A stretch of DNA of 7,623 nucleotides, taken from positions 1 through 7,623 of the forward strand of contig JAOPXA010000097.1 in the NCBI GenBank assembly GCA_025965395.1, read 5' to 3'. A program made the position numbers and the translations under genes. Under the pieces are notes generated by a model, which made no database searches, was not told the DNA's origin, and worked only from the letters and a program-made list of their open reading frames with translations. Positions 1 to 7,623 of the stretch are shown piece after piece. Positions within the stretch are counted from its first letter, which is position 1; each line of letters opens with the position of its first letter. The stretch is from Nocardioidaceae bacterium (GTDB lineage Bacteria > Actinomycetota > Actinomycetes > Propionibacteriales > Nocardioidaceae).

Positions 1-35
1 CCGACGCAGACGTCAAGGGCGGCAAAGATGACTGA
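1..35 (+). CDS. nuoE: Probable 3' end of nuoE (24 kDa thioredoxin-like [2Fe-2S] subunit), partial
   Basis: Only the last ten codons or so fall in the window. The frame beginning at base 3 reads [10 protein letters not shown] and stops with TGA at 33-35, overlapping the start of nuoF by eight bases. Its codons mostly end in C or G, as in the neighbouring genes. The competing frame ending at TGA 29-31 would give an Arg/Gln-rich tail with poor codon use, so it is less likely. The assignment to NuoE, which carries cluster N1a and pairs with NuoF in the NADH-dehydrogenase module, rests on the conserved order nuoE-nuoF. No domain or cluster ligand is visible here, so the identity is an inference from position. 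Confidence 0.55.
   Translation, partial: DADVKGGKDD
15..22 (+). promoter_or_regulatory. Shine-Dalgarno site for nuoF
   Basis: The purine-rich AAGGGCGG ends five bases before the ATG at 28. A second in-frame ATG at 37 would lie 14 bases from this site, so the upstream ATG is preferred. The site lies within the end of the probable nuoE reading frame. Confidence 0.55.
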
Positions 36-1341
36 CATGCTCACACCCGTACTCACCGCTAACTGGGGTGACGACCGCGCCTGGACCCTCGACGCATACG
101 AGCAGACCGGTGGCTACGCAGCCCTCAAGAAGGCGCTCAAGCAGACCCCAGACGAGGTGATCGCGGTCGTCAAGGACTCCGGTCTCCGCGGCCGTGGTGG
201 CGCCGGATTCCCGACGGGCATGAAGTGGAGCTTCATCCCTCAGGGCGACGGCAAGCCGCACTACCTCGTGGTCAACGCCGACGAGTCCGAGCCGGGCACC
301 TGCAAGGACATCCCGCTCATGATGGCCACGCCCCACACCTTGATCGAGGGCGTCATCATCTCCTCCTATGCGATTCGCGCGGAGACCGCCTTCATCTACG
401 TCCGCGGCGAGGTGCTCCACGTGATCCGTCGCCTCCGCGCGGCCGTCCGTGAGGCATACGACAAGGGCTACCTCGGCCAAAACATTCTCGGCACGGGCAT
501 CAACCTCGACCTCGTGATCCACGCGGGTGCCGGCGCCTACATCTGCGGCGAAGAAACCGCCCTTCTCGACTCGCTCGAAGGCCGCCGCGGCCAACCGCGC
601 TTGCGTCCGCCTTTCCCCGCGGTCGAGGGCCTGTATGCGTGCCCGACCGTCATCAACAACGTCGAGTCGATCGCCTCCGTGCCGCCGATCATCGACAAGG
701 GCATCGACTGGTTCGGCTCGATGGGCACCGAGAAGTCCAAGGGCATGACGATCTACTCGCTGTCGGGGCACGTCAAGGCGCCCGGGCAGTATGAAGCGCC
801 ACTCGGCATCACGCTTCGCCAACTTCTCGACCTCGGCGGCGGCATGCGCGAGGGCTCCGAGCTTAAGTTCTGGACCCCGGGCGGCTCCTCGACCCCAATC
901 CTCACGGCCGAGCACCTCGACATACCGCTCGACTACGAAGGTGTCGGTGCTGCGGGCTCGATGCTCGGTACGAAGGCACTGCAGATCTTCGACCAGACGA
1001 CGTCGGTCGTCCGTTGCGTCCTGCGCTGGACCGAGTTCTACAAGCACGAATCCTGTGGCAAGTGCACGCCTTGTCGCGAAGGCACCTGGTGGCTCGTTCA
1101 GACCCTTCAGCGCCTCGAGAAGGGCGAGGGCAAGGAAGGCGACATCGAGGTCCTTCTTGACCTTTGTGACAACATCCTCGGACGCTCGTTCTGCGCGCTC
1201 GGCGATGGCGCCACCAGCCCGATCAGCTCGGGCATCCAATACTTCCGTGAAGAGTTCGAGGCCGGGCTGCACACGCCGGCGTCTGAGCTCTTCCCCTACG
1301 CGGCATCCACCGTCTTCGCGAAGGAGGGGGCGTCCGCATGA
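28..1341 (+). CDS. nuoF: NADH-quinone oxidoreductase subunit F (NADH/FMN-binding, cluster N3)
   Basis: This 437-residue protein is the electron entry point of Complex I. In the cytoplasmic peripheral arm it binds NADH, reduces FMN, and passes electrons to [4Fe-4S] cluster N3. The FMN/NADH Rossmann-like domain shows the glycine-rich motif [13 protein letters not shown] (residues 52-64), [12 protein letters not shown] (83-94), and [20 protein letters not shown] (168-187). The SLBB-like domain follows at about 240-330. The C-terminal helical domain holds the N3 ligands Cys343, Cys346 and Cys349 (SCGKCTPC) plus Cys389 (SFCALGDG). All expected motifs are intact and the length is usual for actinobacterial NuoF. 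The ATG at 28 has a good ribosome site; the ATG at 37 is an alternative three codons in. The gene overlaps nuoG by ATGA. HoxF/FdhB-type flavoproteins share these motifs, but the flanking nuo genes settle the identity. Confidence 0.98.
   Translation: MTDMLTPVLTANWGDDRAWTLDAYEQTGGYAALKKALKQTPDEVIAVVKDSGLRGRGGAGFPTGMKWSFIPQGDGKPHYLVVNADESEPGTCKDIPLMMATPHTLIEGVIISSYAIRAETAFIYVRGEVLHVIRRLRAAVREAYDKGYLGQNILGTGINLDLVIHAGAGAYICGEETALLDSLEGRRGQPRLRPPFPAVEGLYACPTVINNVESIASVPPIIDKGIDWFGSMGTEKSKGMTIYSLSGHVKAPGQYEAPLGITLRQLLDLGGGMREGSELKFWTPGGSSTPILTAEHLDIPLDYEGVGAAGSMLGTKALQIFDQTTSVVRCVLRWTEFYKHESCGKCTPCREGTWWLVQTLQRLEKGEGKEGDIEVLLDLCDNILGRSFCALGDGATSPISSGIQYFREEFEAGLHTPASELFPYAASTVFAKEGASA
1321..1330 (+). 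promoter_or_regulatory. Strong Shine-Dalgarno site for nuoG
   Basis: AAGGAGGGGG lies within the last codons of nuoF and ends seven bases before the nuoG ATG at 1338. It is the best match to the anti-Shine-Dalgarno sequence in the window and fixes the nuoG start. It suggests nuoG can recruit ribosomes independently, in addition to coupling with nuoF. Confidence 0.8.
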
Positions 1342-3740
1342 CCGTGATTGACGCTTCGACCAGCTCAGCAGGCGGCAAAGCTCCCGTCGAGCTGATCACC
1401 TTGACGATCGACGGTGTCGAGGTCAGCGTGCCCAAGGGCACCCTGGTCATCCGCGCCGCCGAGATCATCGGCACCGAGATCCCGCGCTTCTGCGACCACC
1501 CGCTGCTCGCGCCCGTTGGTGCCTGCCGCCAGTGCCTCGTCGAAGTCACCGATGCCGGCAACGGCCGTCCGATCCCCAAGCCGCAGGCCTCCTGCACGCT
1601 CGAGGTCGCGGCCAACATGGTCGTCAAGACGCAGGTCACGTCGCCGGTCGCCGACAAGGCGCAGCACGGCAACATGGAGTTCCTGCTCATCAACCACCCG
1701 CTCGACTGCCCCGTATGCGACAAGGGCGGCGAGTGCCCCCTGCAGAACCAGGCAATGAGCCACGGTCACAGCGAGACGCGCTTCCACGAGACCAAGCGCA
1801 CGTACCCAAAGCCAATCAACATCTCCAAGCAGGTGCTCCTCGACCGCGAGCGCTGCGTCCTGTGCGCGCGCTGTACCCGCTTCTCCGAGCAGATCGCTGG
1901 CGATCCGTTCATCGCGCTCATCGAACGTGGAGCGATGCAGCAGGTCGGCATCTATGAGGAAGAGCCCTTCCAGTCGTACTTCTCGGGCAACACGATCCAG
2001 ATCTGCCCGGTCGGTGCGCTCACCAGCGCTGACTACCGATTCCGCTCGCGTCCCTTCGACCTCGTCTCGACCCCGTCGATCGCCGAGCACGATGCGTGCG
2101 GTGCCGCGATCCGCGTCGATCACCGTCGTGGCAAGGTCATGCGCCGCCTCGCCGGTGACGATCCCGAGGTCAACGAAGAGTGGATCAGCGACAAGGACCG
2201 TTTTGCGTTCGCTGGCTCGCGCCAAACCGACCGCTTGACGCGTCCCATGATCCGCGACGCCGAGACCGGCCTTCTTGAGCCGGCCTCGTGGCCCGCAGCA
2301 TTTGCCGCTGCTGCCGCTGGCCTTGCGGCCGCAGCAGGCAAGGTCGGTGTCCTCACCGGCGGTCGCCTGCCCGCCGAGGACGCTTACGCCTACTCCAAGT
2401 TCGCCCGCGCCGTGCTCGGCACCAATGACATCGACTTCCGTGCTCGGGCGCACTCGTCCGAAGAGGCTGAGTTCCTCGCTGCGCATGTCGCTGCCACGTC
2501 GCTCGCGGTGACCTACAGCGACCTCGAGTCGGCACACGTGGTCCTCGTCGGTCTCGAGCCTGAGGACGAAGCCGCCACGATTTTCTTGCGCCTGCGCAAG
2601 GCCTCGCTCGCCGGCACCGCGCGCGTCGAGTCCATCGCCTCGCACGCGACCCGTGGCCTCGCCAAGATGCACGGCTCGCTCATCGCGACGGCGCCAGGGC
2701 AAGAACCCGCCGCGATTGCCGCCCTCACGTTGACGTCCGACTCGATCGTGCTGGTCGGCGAACGCCTAGCCGGCATCCCCGGCGCCTTGAGCGCCGCGGT
2801 TGCCGCCACCAAGAAGGCGGGCGCTCGGTTGGCATGGGTTCCCCGTCGTGCGGGTGACCGCGGAGCGGTCGAGACCGGTTGCCTACCGACCCTTCTGCCG
2901 GGTGGCCGTCCGCTTGCTGACTCCACCGCGCGCGCCGATCTCGCGGCTGCCTGGAACGTCAAGACCATCCCTGCCAAGGCCGGCCGCGACACCGCGGGCA
3001 TCCTCGCCGCAACCGCCAAGGGCACGATCAAGGCGCTCGTCATCGGCGGCCTCGAGGTCGATGACCTGAGTGACCCGAAGGCCGCGCGCGAAGCGATCGA
3101 TGCGGCCGACTTCGTCGTGAGCCTCGAGGTGCGCGAGAGCGCTGTCACCGCGCGCGCCGACGTGATCTTGCCCGTCGCTCCCGTCGTCGAGAAGGGCGGC
3201 ACGTTCGTCAACTGGGAAGGTCGCGTTCGCGGCTTCGAGACGGTGCTGCACGTGCCCAACTCGCTCACCGACGTACGCGTGCTCGCCGGCATCGCCGAAG
3301 AGCTGGGCAAGCCGCTGGGCTTCCGTACGACCGAGCAGGCTCGCGCCGACATGGTCGACCTCGGCCCTTGGGACGGGGCGCGTGCAGCAGCACCGACGAC
3401 CGCACCCGACACGGCGAAGGCCACCAAAGCCGGATCGGTCATCCTCTCGACCTGGAAACAGCTGATCGACGATGGCCGCGCCCAAGACGGTGAGCCCGCA
3501 TACAAGGCCACCGCCCGCACGGCAGTCATCAAGGCCAACGCAGCGACGTTCGCCGCCGCCAACGTCAGTGACGAGGCAGTGCTGCGCACCGCGAGCGGTT
3601 CGGTATGTCTTCCCGCCGAGATCGCCGATCTGCCCGACGGAGTCGTATGGGCACCTGCCAACTCCGACGGTCGCAACCTGCGCCGCGATCTCGTCGCCGG
3701 CCACGGTGACACTGTGACGCTCGAAGGGAGGGCATCGTGA
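1338..3740 (+). CDS. nuoG: NADH-quinone oxidoreductase subunit G (multi-cluster Fe-S subunit; N7 site lost)
   Basis: NuoG (800 residues) is the largest peripheral-arm subunit and carries electrons from NuoF toward NuoI. The N-terminal ferredoxin-like domain (about 17-100) has [2Fe-2S] N1b ligands Cys52, Cys63, Cys66 and Cys86. The next domain has the His/Cys3 site for N5: His120, Cys124, Cys127, Cys133 ([14 protein letters not shown]). N4 is bound by Cys173, Cys176, Cys179 (CVLCARC) and Cys223 (ICPVGAL). From about residue 245 onward the protein resembles molybdopterin oxidoreductases, including a small C-terminal domain at about 715-790; in Complex I this fold binds no molybdenum cofactor. 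The optional N7 cluster site at its start is degenerate: the four cysteine positions are Ala249, Asp252, Ala256 and Ser284, although the intervening segment (such as [20 protein letters not shown], 261-280) is well conserved. Residues 320-334 are alanine-rich. The start is fixed by the ATGA overlap with nuoF and a strong ribosome site; the gene overlaps nuoH by GTGA. Confidence 0.98.
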   Translation: MTVIDASTSSAGGKAPVELITLTIDGVEVSVPKGTLVIRAAEIIGTEIPRFCDHPLLAPVGACRQCLVEVTDAGNGRPIPKPQASCTLEVAANMVVKTQVTSPVADKAQHGNMEFLLINHPLDCPVCDKGGECPLQNQAMSHGHSETRFHETKRTYPKPINISKQVLLDRERCVLCARCTRFSEQIAGDPFIALIERGAMQQVGIYEEEPFQSYFSGNTIQICPVGALTSADYRFRSRPFDLVSTPSIAEHDACGAAIRVDHRRGKVMRRLAGDDPEVNEEWISDKDRFAFAGSRQTDRLTRPMIRDAETGLLEPASWPAAFAAAAAGLAAAAGKVGVLTGGRLPAEDAYAYSKFARAVLGTNDIDFRARAHSSEEAEFLAAHVAATSLAVTYSDLESAHVVLVGLEPEDEAATIFLRLRKASLAGTARVESIASHATRGLAKMHGSLIATAPGQEPAAIAALTLTSDSIVLVGERLAGIPGALSAAVAATKKAGARLAWVPRRAGDRGAVETGCLPTLLPGGRPLADSTARADLAAAWNVKTIPAKAGRDTAGILAATAKGTIKALVIGGLEVDDLSDPKAAREAIDAADFVVSLEVRESAVTARADVILPVAPVVEKGGTFVNWEGRVRGFETVLHVPNSLTDVRVLAGIAEELGKPLGFRTTEQARADMVDLGPWDGARAAAPTTAPDTAKATKAGSVILSTWKQLIDDGRAQDGEPAYKATARTAVIKANAATFAAANVSDEAVLRTASGSVCLPAEIADLPDGVVWAPANSDGRNLRRDLVAGHGDTVTLEGRAS
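3724..3732 (+). promoter_or_regulatory. Shine-Dalgarno site for nuoH
   Basis: AAGGGAGGG near the end of nuoG lies four bases before the GTG at 3737. It supports this GTG as the nuoH start. A strong site may compensate for the weaker GTG initiation codon. Confidence 0.7.
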
Positions 3741-4951
3741 GTCCGCTCTTCGGCAATGAAGCCTTGTGGGTGGTCGCACTCAAGGCCCTGCTCGTCTTCG
3801 TGTTCCTCGTGCTCTACACGCTCTTCAACATCTGGTTCGAGCGCCGCGTGGTCGCCAAGATGCAGCACCGCATCGGCCCCAACGTGCACGGCCCCTTTGG
3901 CTTGCTCCAGAGCCTCGCCGACGGCGTCAAGCTCGGCCTCAAGGAAGAGATCTTCGTCAAGTCGGCTGACAAGCTGGTCTACTTCGTCGCACCAATCCTC
4001 GCCGTCGTGCCCGCCTTCTTGGCGTGGGCCGTCATCCCGTTCGGACCTGAAGTCACGATCCCGTTCACCGACACCGTCACGCCGCTGCAGCTGACCGACA
4101 TGCCTGTCGCGATCCTCTACGTCCTGGCAGTCACGTCGATCGGCGTCTACGGCATCGTGCTCGCCGGTTGGTCCTCTGGCTCCACCTACTCCTTGCTCGG
4201 CGGCATGCGCTCGAGCGCCCAGATGATCTCCTACGAAGTCTCGATGGGCCTCTCGATCGCTGCGGTCTTCATGTATGCGGGCTCGATGTCGACCTCGGAG
4301 ATCGTCTCGGGTCAGCACAGCACCTGGTACTTCATCCCACTCTTCCCCTCCCTCGTGATCTACGTGATCTCGATGGTCGGTGAGACCAACCGTGCGCCCT
4401 TCGACCTCCCCGAGGCCGAAGGTGAGCTCGTCGGCGGTTTCCACACCGAGTACTCGTCGTTCAAGTTCGCCATGTTCTTCCTCGCCGAATACATCAACAT
4501 GGTGACGGTCTCGGCCCTCGCCACGACGATGTTCCTCGGCGGCTGGCGCGCACCGTTTGGCATCGCGACCTTCTGGGAAGGCGCCAACACCGGCTATTGG
4601 CCCGTGCTGTGGTTCTTCCTCAAGACGCTGACCTTCATCTTCTTCTTCGTCTGGCTCCGCGGCACGCTGCCCCGCATGCGCTACGACCAGTTCATGTCGC
4701 TCGGCTGGAAGATCCTCATCCCGGTCTCGCTCGCCTGGCTCGTCGCCGTAGCCTTCATCCGCAAGCTCCGTTCGGAAGACATGATGGACGCGCAACTGCT
4801 GAGCTACGTGGCGATCGTCGCTGGCCTGTTGCTCGTGGCATCGTTCTTCCTGCCGTCCAAGAAGGAACCCGAACCCGAGCCTGAAGTCGAGTTCGACGCC
4901 TTCGCCGGAGGTTATCCCGTGCCGCCCATGCCCGAGAAGGTTACAAAATGA
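3737..4951 (+). CDS. nuoH: NADH-quinone oxidoreductase subunit H (membrane/quinone-site subunit)
   Basis: NuoH (404 residues) is the membrane subunit that joins the peripheral arm to the proton-pumping arm. It lines the quinone cavity with NuoB and NuoD. Family signatures are [15 protein letters not shown] (35-49) with [15 protein letters not shown] (52-66), and the long loop [20 protein letters not shown] (215-234) continuing to [13 protein letters not shown]. The second loop contains the conserved acidic residues linked to quinone-coupled proton transfer (Glu216, Asp223, Glu226, Glu228, Glu230). Glu35 and Glu167 in membrane segments are also family-typical. About eight core membrane helices are visible, roughly at 11-33, 80-103, 121-145, 160-184, 197-215, 243-270, 288-307 and 325-342. 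A further hydrophobic stretch at 354-373 and a hydrophilic Glu/Pro-rich tail (374-404) follow; similar tails occur in actinobacterial NuoH as I recall them. Translation starts at GTG within the nuoG stop and ends in an ATGA overlap with nuoI. Confidence 0.97.
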   Translation: MSPLFGNEALWVVALKALLVFVFLVLYTLFNIWFERRVVAKMQHRIGPNVHGPFGLLQSLADGVKLGLKEEIFVKSADKLVYFVAPILAVVPAFLAWAVIPFGPEVTIPFTDTVTPLQLTDMPVAILYVLAVTSIGVYGIVLAGWSSGSTYSLLGGMRSSAQMISYEVSMGLSIAAVFMYAGSMSTSEIVSGQHSTWYFIPLFPSLVIYVISMVGETNRAPFDLPEAEGELVGGFHTEYSSFKFAMFFLAEYINMVTVSALATTMFLGGWRAPFGIATFWEGANTGYWPVLWFFLKTLTFIFFFVWLRGTLPRMRYDQFMSLGWKILIPVSLAWLVAVAFIRKLRSEDMMDAQLLSYVAIVAGLLLVASFFLPSKKEPEPEPEVEFDAFAGGYPVPPMPEKVTK

Positions 4952-5508
4952 CAACCCTCAAAGAGACGCTCTGGGACCCGGTAGCCGGATTCGGCGTCAC
5001 CTTTCGGACGATGTTCCGCAAGACGGTCACCGAGCAATACCCGTTCGAGAAGAAGCCGACTGCGCCGCGCTATCACGGACGCCACCAGCTGAACCGCTGG
5101 CCGGACGGCCTCGAAAAGTGCATCGGCTGCGAGCTGTGCGCGTGGGCCTGCCCCGCCGACGCGATCTACGTCGAGGGTGCCTCCAACACCGAGGACGAGC
5201 GGATGAGCCCGGGGGAGCGCTACGGCCGCGTCTATCAGATCAATTACCTGCGTTGCATCCTGTGCGGCCTGTGCATCGAGGCGTGCCCGACGCGTGCGCT
5301 CACGATGACTAACGAGTATGAGCTTGCCGACACCACACGCGAGTCGCTCATCTACGAAAAGACTGATCTCCTTGCGCCGCTGTTGCCCGGCATGGTGCCG
5401 CCGCCGCACGAGATGATGCTGGGCAATGACGCGGAGGACTACTACCGCGGCGCCCAGCTTCCGATCGTTGGAGTCTCTTCCGGCAAAGCCCCTGGTGGTG
5501 ACGTGTGA
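4948..5508 (+). CDS. nuoI: NADH-quinone oxidoreductase subunit I (8Fe ferredoxin-type, clusters N6a/N6b)
   Basis: NuoI (186 residues) is a peripheral-arm ferredoxin-like subunit that relays electrons from NuoG to cluster N2 in NuoB. It has two classic [4Fe-4S] motifs: Cys58, Cys61, Cys64 and Cys68 ([12 protein letters not shown]), then Cys103, Cys106, Cys109 and Cys113 ([12 protein letters not shown]). As in other 8Fe ferredoxins, the last cysteine of each motif is expected to ligate the other cluster. The N-terminal segment (about 1-30) matches the family's amphipathic region that packs at the membrane surface beside Nuo[12 protein letters not shown] (93-103) and [12 protein letters not shown] (117-128) are typical. 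The tail after about residue 145 is Gly/Pro-rich and probably extended. The ATG at 4948 overlaps the nuoH stop, with GAGAAGG at 4934-4940 as a plausible ribosome site. The gene overlaps nuoJ by GTGA. Confidence 0.98.
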   Translation: MTTLKETLWDPVAGFGVTFRTMFRKTVTEQYPFEKKPTAPRYHGRHQLNRWPDGLEKCIGCELCAWACPADAIYVEGASNTEDERMSPGERYGRVYQINYLRCILCGLCIEACPTRALTMTNEYELADTTRESLIYEKTDLLAPLLPGMVPPPHEMMLGNDAEDYYRGAQLPIVGVSSGKAPGGDV

Positions 5509-6257
5509 TTGCCTTCTGGATCCTGGCGCCCTTCATGGTGCTCGCGGCCTTGGGCGTCGTCCTGTCGCGCAAGGCCGTCCACTCGGCCCTGTGCCTCGCT
5601 GTCGTCATGGTGTCGCTCGCCGTGCTCTATGCCGCGCTGAGCGCACCGTTCCTCTTCGCGGTGCAGATCATCGTCTACACCGGCGCGATCATGATGCTCT
5701 TCCTCTTCGTTCTCATGCTGGTCGGCGTCGACATCTCTGACTCGCTGCAGGAGACCATCAAGGGTCAGCGTCTGCTCGCCACGATCTTCGGTCTGATCTT
5801 CGGCATCACCGTGGTCCTCGCGATCGGGCAAACGGTCTCAGGTGCTGTCACCGGCTTGACCAAGGCCAACGAGAACGGCAATGTCTACGGTCTCGCCGAG
5901 CTGTTGTTCGGCAAGTACGTGTTGGCCTTCGAGTTCACGAGCGCCTTGCTCATCACCGCCGTGCTCGGCGCCATGGTGCTGGCTCACCGGGAGCGACTCG
6001 CCCCCCGCAAGAGCCAAGCCGACCTCTCCCAGGAGCGCCTCATGGACTACGCCCGGACCGGCGCCCACCCCGGTGGACCCCCGACCCCCGGTGTCTATGC
6101 CCGCCACAACGCGGTCGACACCCCGGCACTTCTACCCGACGGCTCGGCCAGCGAAGCCTCGGTCACCGCGTCGCTGCGGGCCCGCGGCCAGGTTCGAGAG
6201 GGTTTCGATGAAGACATCGATGCCATCGAGCGTCAGGTGACGGGTGACGACGAGTGA
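5505..6257 (+). CDS. nuoJ: NADH-quinone oxidoreductase subunit J (membrane subunit with long C-terminal tail)
   Basis: NuoJ (250 residues) is a small membrane subunit between NuoH and NuoK that helps couple quinone reduction to proton translocation. About five membrane helices are visible (roughly 3-20, 28-48, 53-75, 90-112 and 141-162). The third contains the family hallmark [20 protein letters not shown] (55-74), where a conformationally switching helix with a conserved tyrosine (here Tyr58) is known. After the last helix comes a hydrophilic tail of about 88 residues, with a Pro/Gly-rich part (187-197) and a charged end. This makes the protein clearly longer than E. coli NuoJ (about 184 residues) but similar to mycobacterial NuoJ. 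The GTG at 5505 overlaps the nuoI stop and includes the complete first helix, whereas the next in-frame ATG (5535) would remove half of it. The ribosome site is weak (GGTGGTGA, 5494-5501), so coupling to nuoI translation is likely. Confidence 0.95.
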   Translation: MIAFWILAPFMVLAALGVVLSRKAVHSALCLAVVMVSLAVLYAALSAPFLFAVQIIVYTGAIMMLFLFVLMLVGVDISDSLQETIKGQRLLATIFGLIFGITVVLAIGQTVSGAVTGLTKANENGNVYGLAELLFGKYVLAFEFTSALLITAVLGAMVLAHRERLAPRKSQADLSQERLMDYARTGAHPGGPPTPGVYARHNAVDTPALLPDGSASEASVTASLRARGQVREGFDEDIDAIERQVTGDDE

Positions 6258-6547
6258 CTGAATACATCACGCTGTCGCTGATCCTCTTCACGATCGGTGC
6301 CGTCGGCGTTCTTGTCCGCCGCAACGCGATCGTCGTGTTCATGTGCATCGAGCTCATGCTCAACGCGACCAACCTCGCTTTCGTGTCGTTCTCCCACCAG
6401 AGCGGCAACCTCGACGGCCAAGTCGCCGCGTTCTTCGTGATGGTGGTCGCCGCCGCCGAAGTCGTGGTTGGCCTCGCCATCATCGTGTCCATCTATCGCA
6501 CGCGTCGCTCGGCTTCGGTCGACGGCGCGAGCTTGCTGAAGTTCTAG
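6254..6547 (+). CDS. nuoK: NADH-quinone oxidoreductase subunit K (MrpC-like membrane subunit)
   Basis: NuoK (97 residues, normal family length) is a three-helix membrane subunit homologous to MrpC/MnhC of Na+/H+ antiporters. It forms part of the proton path between NuoJ and the antiporter-like subunits. Helices lie at about 3-21, 25-46 and 57-80. The two essential buried glutamates are present: Glu33 in [13 protein letters not shown] (31-43) and Glu69 in [13 protein letters not shown] (64-76), matching E. coli Glu36 and Glu72 by motif. The C-terminal [17 protein letters not shown] is close to actinobacterial relatives as I remember them. The GTG at 6254 lies within the nuoJ stop (GTGA); GGGTGA at 6242-6247 is a modest ribosome site. 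It ends with TAG ten bases before nuoL, the only junction visible here that is not an overlap. Confidence 0.97.
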   Translation: MTEYITLSLILFTIGAVGVLVRRNAIVVFMCIELMLNATNLAFVSFSHQSGNLDGQVAAFFVMVVAAAEVVVGLAIIVSIYRTRRSASVDGASLLKF

Positions 6548-6552
6548 GGGAG
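6546..6552 (+). promoter_or_regulatory. Shine-Dalgarno site for nuoL
   Basis: AGGGGAG begins inside the nuoK stop codon and ends five bases before the ATG at 6558. It defines the nuoL start. The short gap leaves no room for a separate promoter or terminator. Confidence 0.7.
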
Positions 6553-6557
6553 ACGCA

Positions 6558-7623
6558 ATGTTCAATCTTTTGTGGCTCCTGATCGCCATACCGCTCTTCA
6601 GCGGGTGGGGCCTGCTCATCTGGGGCAAGGAAGCCGACCGCTTCGGTCACTACATCGCGACCGCCGCATCGGCCGCGTCGTTCCTGTTCGGCGTGATCTT
6701 CTTCATTGCGCTGCTGGGCAAGGACGCCGAAGAACGCATCATCGGCAAGGATTTGTTCACCTGGATCGACACCGGTCCGTTCCACGTCGAGTTCTCCCTG
6801 CTGTACGATCCGCTCTCGGCACTCTTCGTGCTGCTGATCACGGGCGTCGGCACGTTGATTCACATCTACTCGATCGGCTACATGGAGCACGACGATCGCC
6901 GTCGTCGCTTCTTCGCCTACCTCAACTTGTTCGTCGCGGCGATGCTCACGCTCGTCCTCGCGGCCGACTACCTCGTGCTCTTCCTCGGCTGGGAGGGTGT
7001 GGGCTTGGCCTCATACCTGCTGATCGGGTTCTGGCAGCACAAGGATTCCGCAGCGTATGCGGCCAAGAAGGCCTTCGTCGTCAACCGCGTCGGCGACCTC
7101 GGCATGGCGCTCGCAATCATGCTGATGTTCGCTCAGTTCGGCACCACGTCGATCGAGGGCGTGCAGTCGGGCGTACAAAATGCTTCCGGCAACGTCGCCA
7201 CCGCCCTCGGCCTGCTGTTGTTGCTGGGCGCCTGTGGCAAGTCGGCTCAGGTGCCGCTGCAAAGCTGGCTGCTCGACGCGATGGAAGGCCCGACCCCGGT
7301 GTCGGCACTCATCCACGCCGCGACGATGGTCACCGCCGGTGTCTACCTGGTGGTCCGCTCCCACGCGATCTTCGACGTGTCGGAGACGGCGCGCTACTTC
7401 GTCATCGGCGTCGGACTCGTGACGCTCCTCTTCGGTGCCTACATCGGTTGCGCCAAGGACGACATCAAGAAGGCGCTCGCCGGCTCCACGATGAGCCAGA
7501 TCGGCTACATGATGCTCGCCGCAGGCCTCGGCCCGGCCGGCTACGCGTTCGCGATCTTCCACCTGCTCACCCACGGCTTCTTCAAGGCCAACATGTTCCT
7601 CGGCGCCGGCTCGGTGATGCACG
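6558..7623 (+). CDS. nuoL: NADH-quinone oxidoreductase subunit L (antiporter-like proton-pumping subunit), 3'-truncated by window
   Basis: The frame is open from ATG 6558 to the window end: 355 codons plus one base. The full protein should be a little over 600 residues. NuoL is the distal antiporter-like subunit (MrpA/ND5 family) and pumps protons across the cytoplasmic membrane. The N-terminal region includes the ND5-type segment around [20 protein letters not shown] (80-99) and YSIGYMEHD (104-112). The proton-channel residues are in place: Glu146 in [14 protein letters not shown] (144-157), Lys228 in [20 protein letters not shown] (227-246), and His253 in [12 protein letters not shown]. His335, His339 and Lys343 lie in [11 protein letters not shown] (334-344). 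By motif, Glu146 and Lys228 correspond to E. coli Glu144 and Lys229. The later membrane helices and the long lateral helix HL fall outside the window. Start and frame are supported by a good ribosome site and continuous homology from residue 1. NuoM/NuoN are less likely given the ND5-type N-terminus and gene order. Confidence 0.96.
   Translation, partial: MFNLLWLLIAIPLFSGWGLLIWGKEADRFGHYIATAASAASFLFGVIFFIALLGKDAEERIIGKDLFTWIDTGPFHVEFSLLYDPLSALFVLLITGVGTLIHIYSIGYMEHDDRRRRFFAYLNLFVAAMLTLVLAADYLVLFLGWEGVGLASYLLIGFWQHKDSAAYAAKKAFVVNRVGDLGMALAIMLMFAQFGTTSIEGVQSGVQNASGNVATALGLLLLLGACGKSAQVPLQSWLLDAMEGPTPVSALIHAATMVTAGVYLVVRSHAIFDVSETARYFVIGVGLVTLLFGAYIGCAKDDIKKALAGSTMSQIGYMMLAAGLGPAGYAFAIFHLLTHGFFKANMFLGAGSVMH

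Noticed and set aside
13..1272. Minus-strand open frame of 419 codons opposite nuoF
   Set aside because: It mirrors the NuoF coding frame and contains no motif or credible ribosome site; the sense-strand gene is certain.
1365..2702. Minus-strand open frame of 445 codons opposite nuoG
   Set aside because: It is antisense to the Fe-S domain of NuoG, shows low-complexity composition and no family motif, and is explained by codon bias in the sense gene.
2220..3740. C-terminal half of NuoG read as a separate molybdopterin enzyme such as formate dehydrogenase
   Set aside because: It is in one unbroken frame with the NuoG Fe-S domains. NuoG proteins normally keep this fold without the cofactor, and no accessory formate dehydrogenase genes are present.
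28..3740. NuoF/NuoG as diaphorase subunits of an NAD-linked hydrogenase
   Set aside because: HoxF/HoxU share the motifs, but the following genes nuoH-nuoL are Complex I membrane subunits and no hydrogenase gene is present.
2513..4954. Minus-strand open frame of 813 codons opposite nuoG and nuoH
   Set aside because: It is antisense to two confidently identified genes. Its product is an Arg/Asp/Glu/His-rich composition with no recognisable domain, as expected opposite GC-rich codons in this phase.
6548..6557. Possible regulatory or terminator element between nuoK and nuoL
   Set aside because: The gap is only ten bases, largely filled by the nuoL ribosome site, and shows no inverted repeat.

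Overview
The window lies inside a type I (H+-pumping) NADH:quinone oxidoreductase operon, the bacterial respiratory Complex I. Every gene is on the + strand, in the standard nuo order: the last codons of probable nuoE, complete nuoF, nuoG, nuoH, nuoI, nuoJ and nuoK, and the first 355 codons of nuoL, which runs off the right edge. No transposon, phage, CRISPR or RNA gene is visible, and no intergenic gap exceeds about ten bases.

The source is most likely a GC-rich actinobacterium (Actinomycetota). Coding is GC-rich with strong G/C preference at third positions. The subunits resemble mycobacterial/streptomycete Nuo proteins as I remember them: an 800-residue NuoG, a NuoJ with a long C-terminal cytoplasmic tail, and a NuoH with an extra C-terminal hydrophobic segment and an acidic/proline tail. 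I cannot name the genus from sequence alone.

Layout. 1-35: tail of probable nuoE. 28-1341: nuoF, NADH/FMN subunit with cluster N3. 1338-3740: nuoG, with clusters N1b, N5 and N4. 3737-4951: nuoH, membrane/quinone-site subunit. 4948-5508: nuoI, with clusters N6a and N6b. 5505-6257: nuoJ. 6254-6547: nuoK. 6558-7623: nuoL, incomplete. Five consecutive gene junctions are 4-base stop/start overlaps (ATGA or GTGA), consistent with a translationally coupled polycistronic message. No promoter or terminator was found inside.

How the genes work together: NuoF oxidises NADH on FMN. Electrons pass through N3 in NuoF, N1b, N4 and N5 in NuoG, then N6a and N6b in NuoI. They continue to N2 in NuoB (outside the window) and reach quinone at the NuoB/D/H interface. 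NuoH, NuoJ, NuoK and NuoL form part of the membrane arm that couples this redox chemistry to proton translocation.

The one clear oddity is in NuoG. The spacing of the optional N7 [4Fe-4S] site (C-x2-C-x3-C-x27-C) is exactly preserved, but all four cysteines are replaced (Ala249, Asp252, Ala256, Ser284). This Complex I should therefore lack N7 while all other visible cluster sites are intact. Otherwise the region is ordinary core metabolism, and I see no undescribed system.
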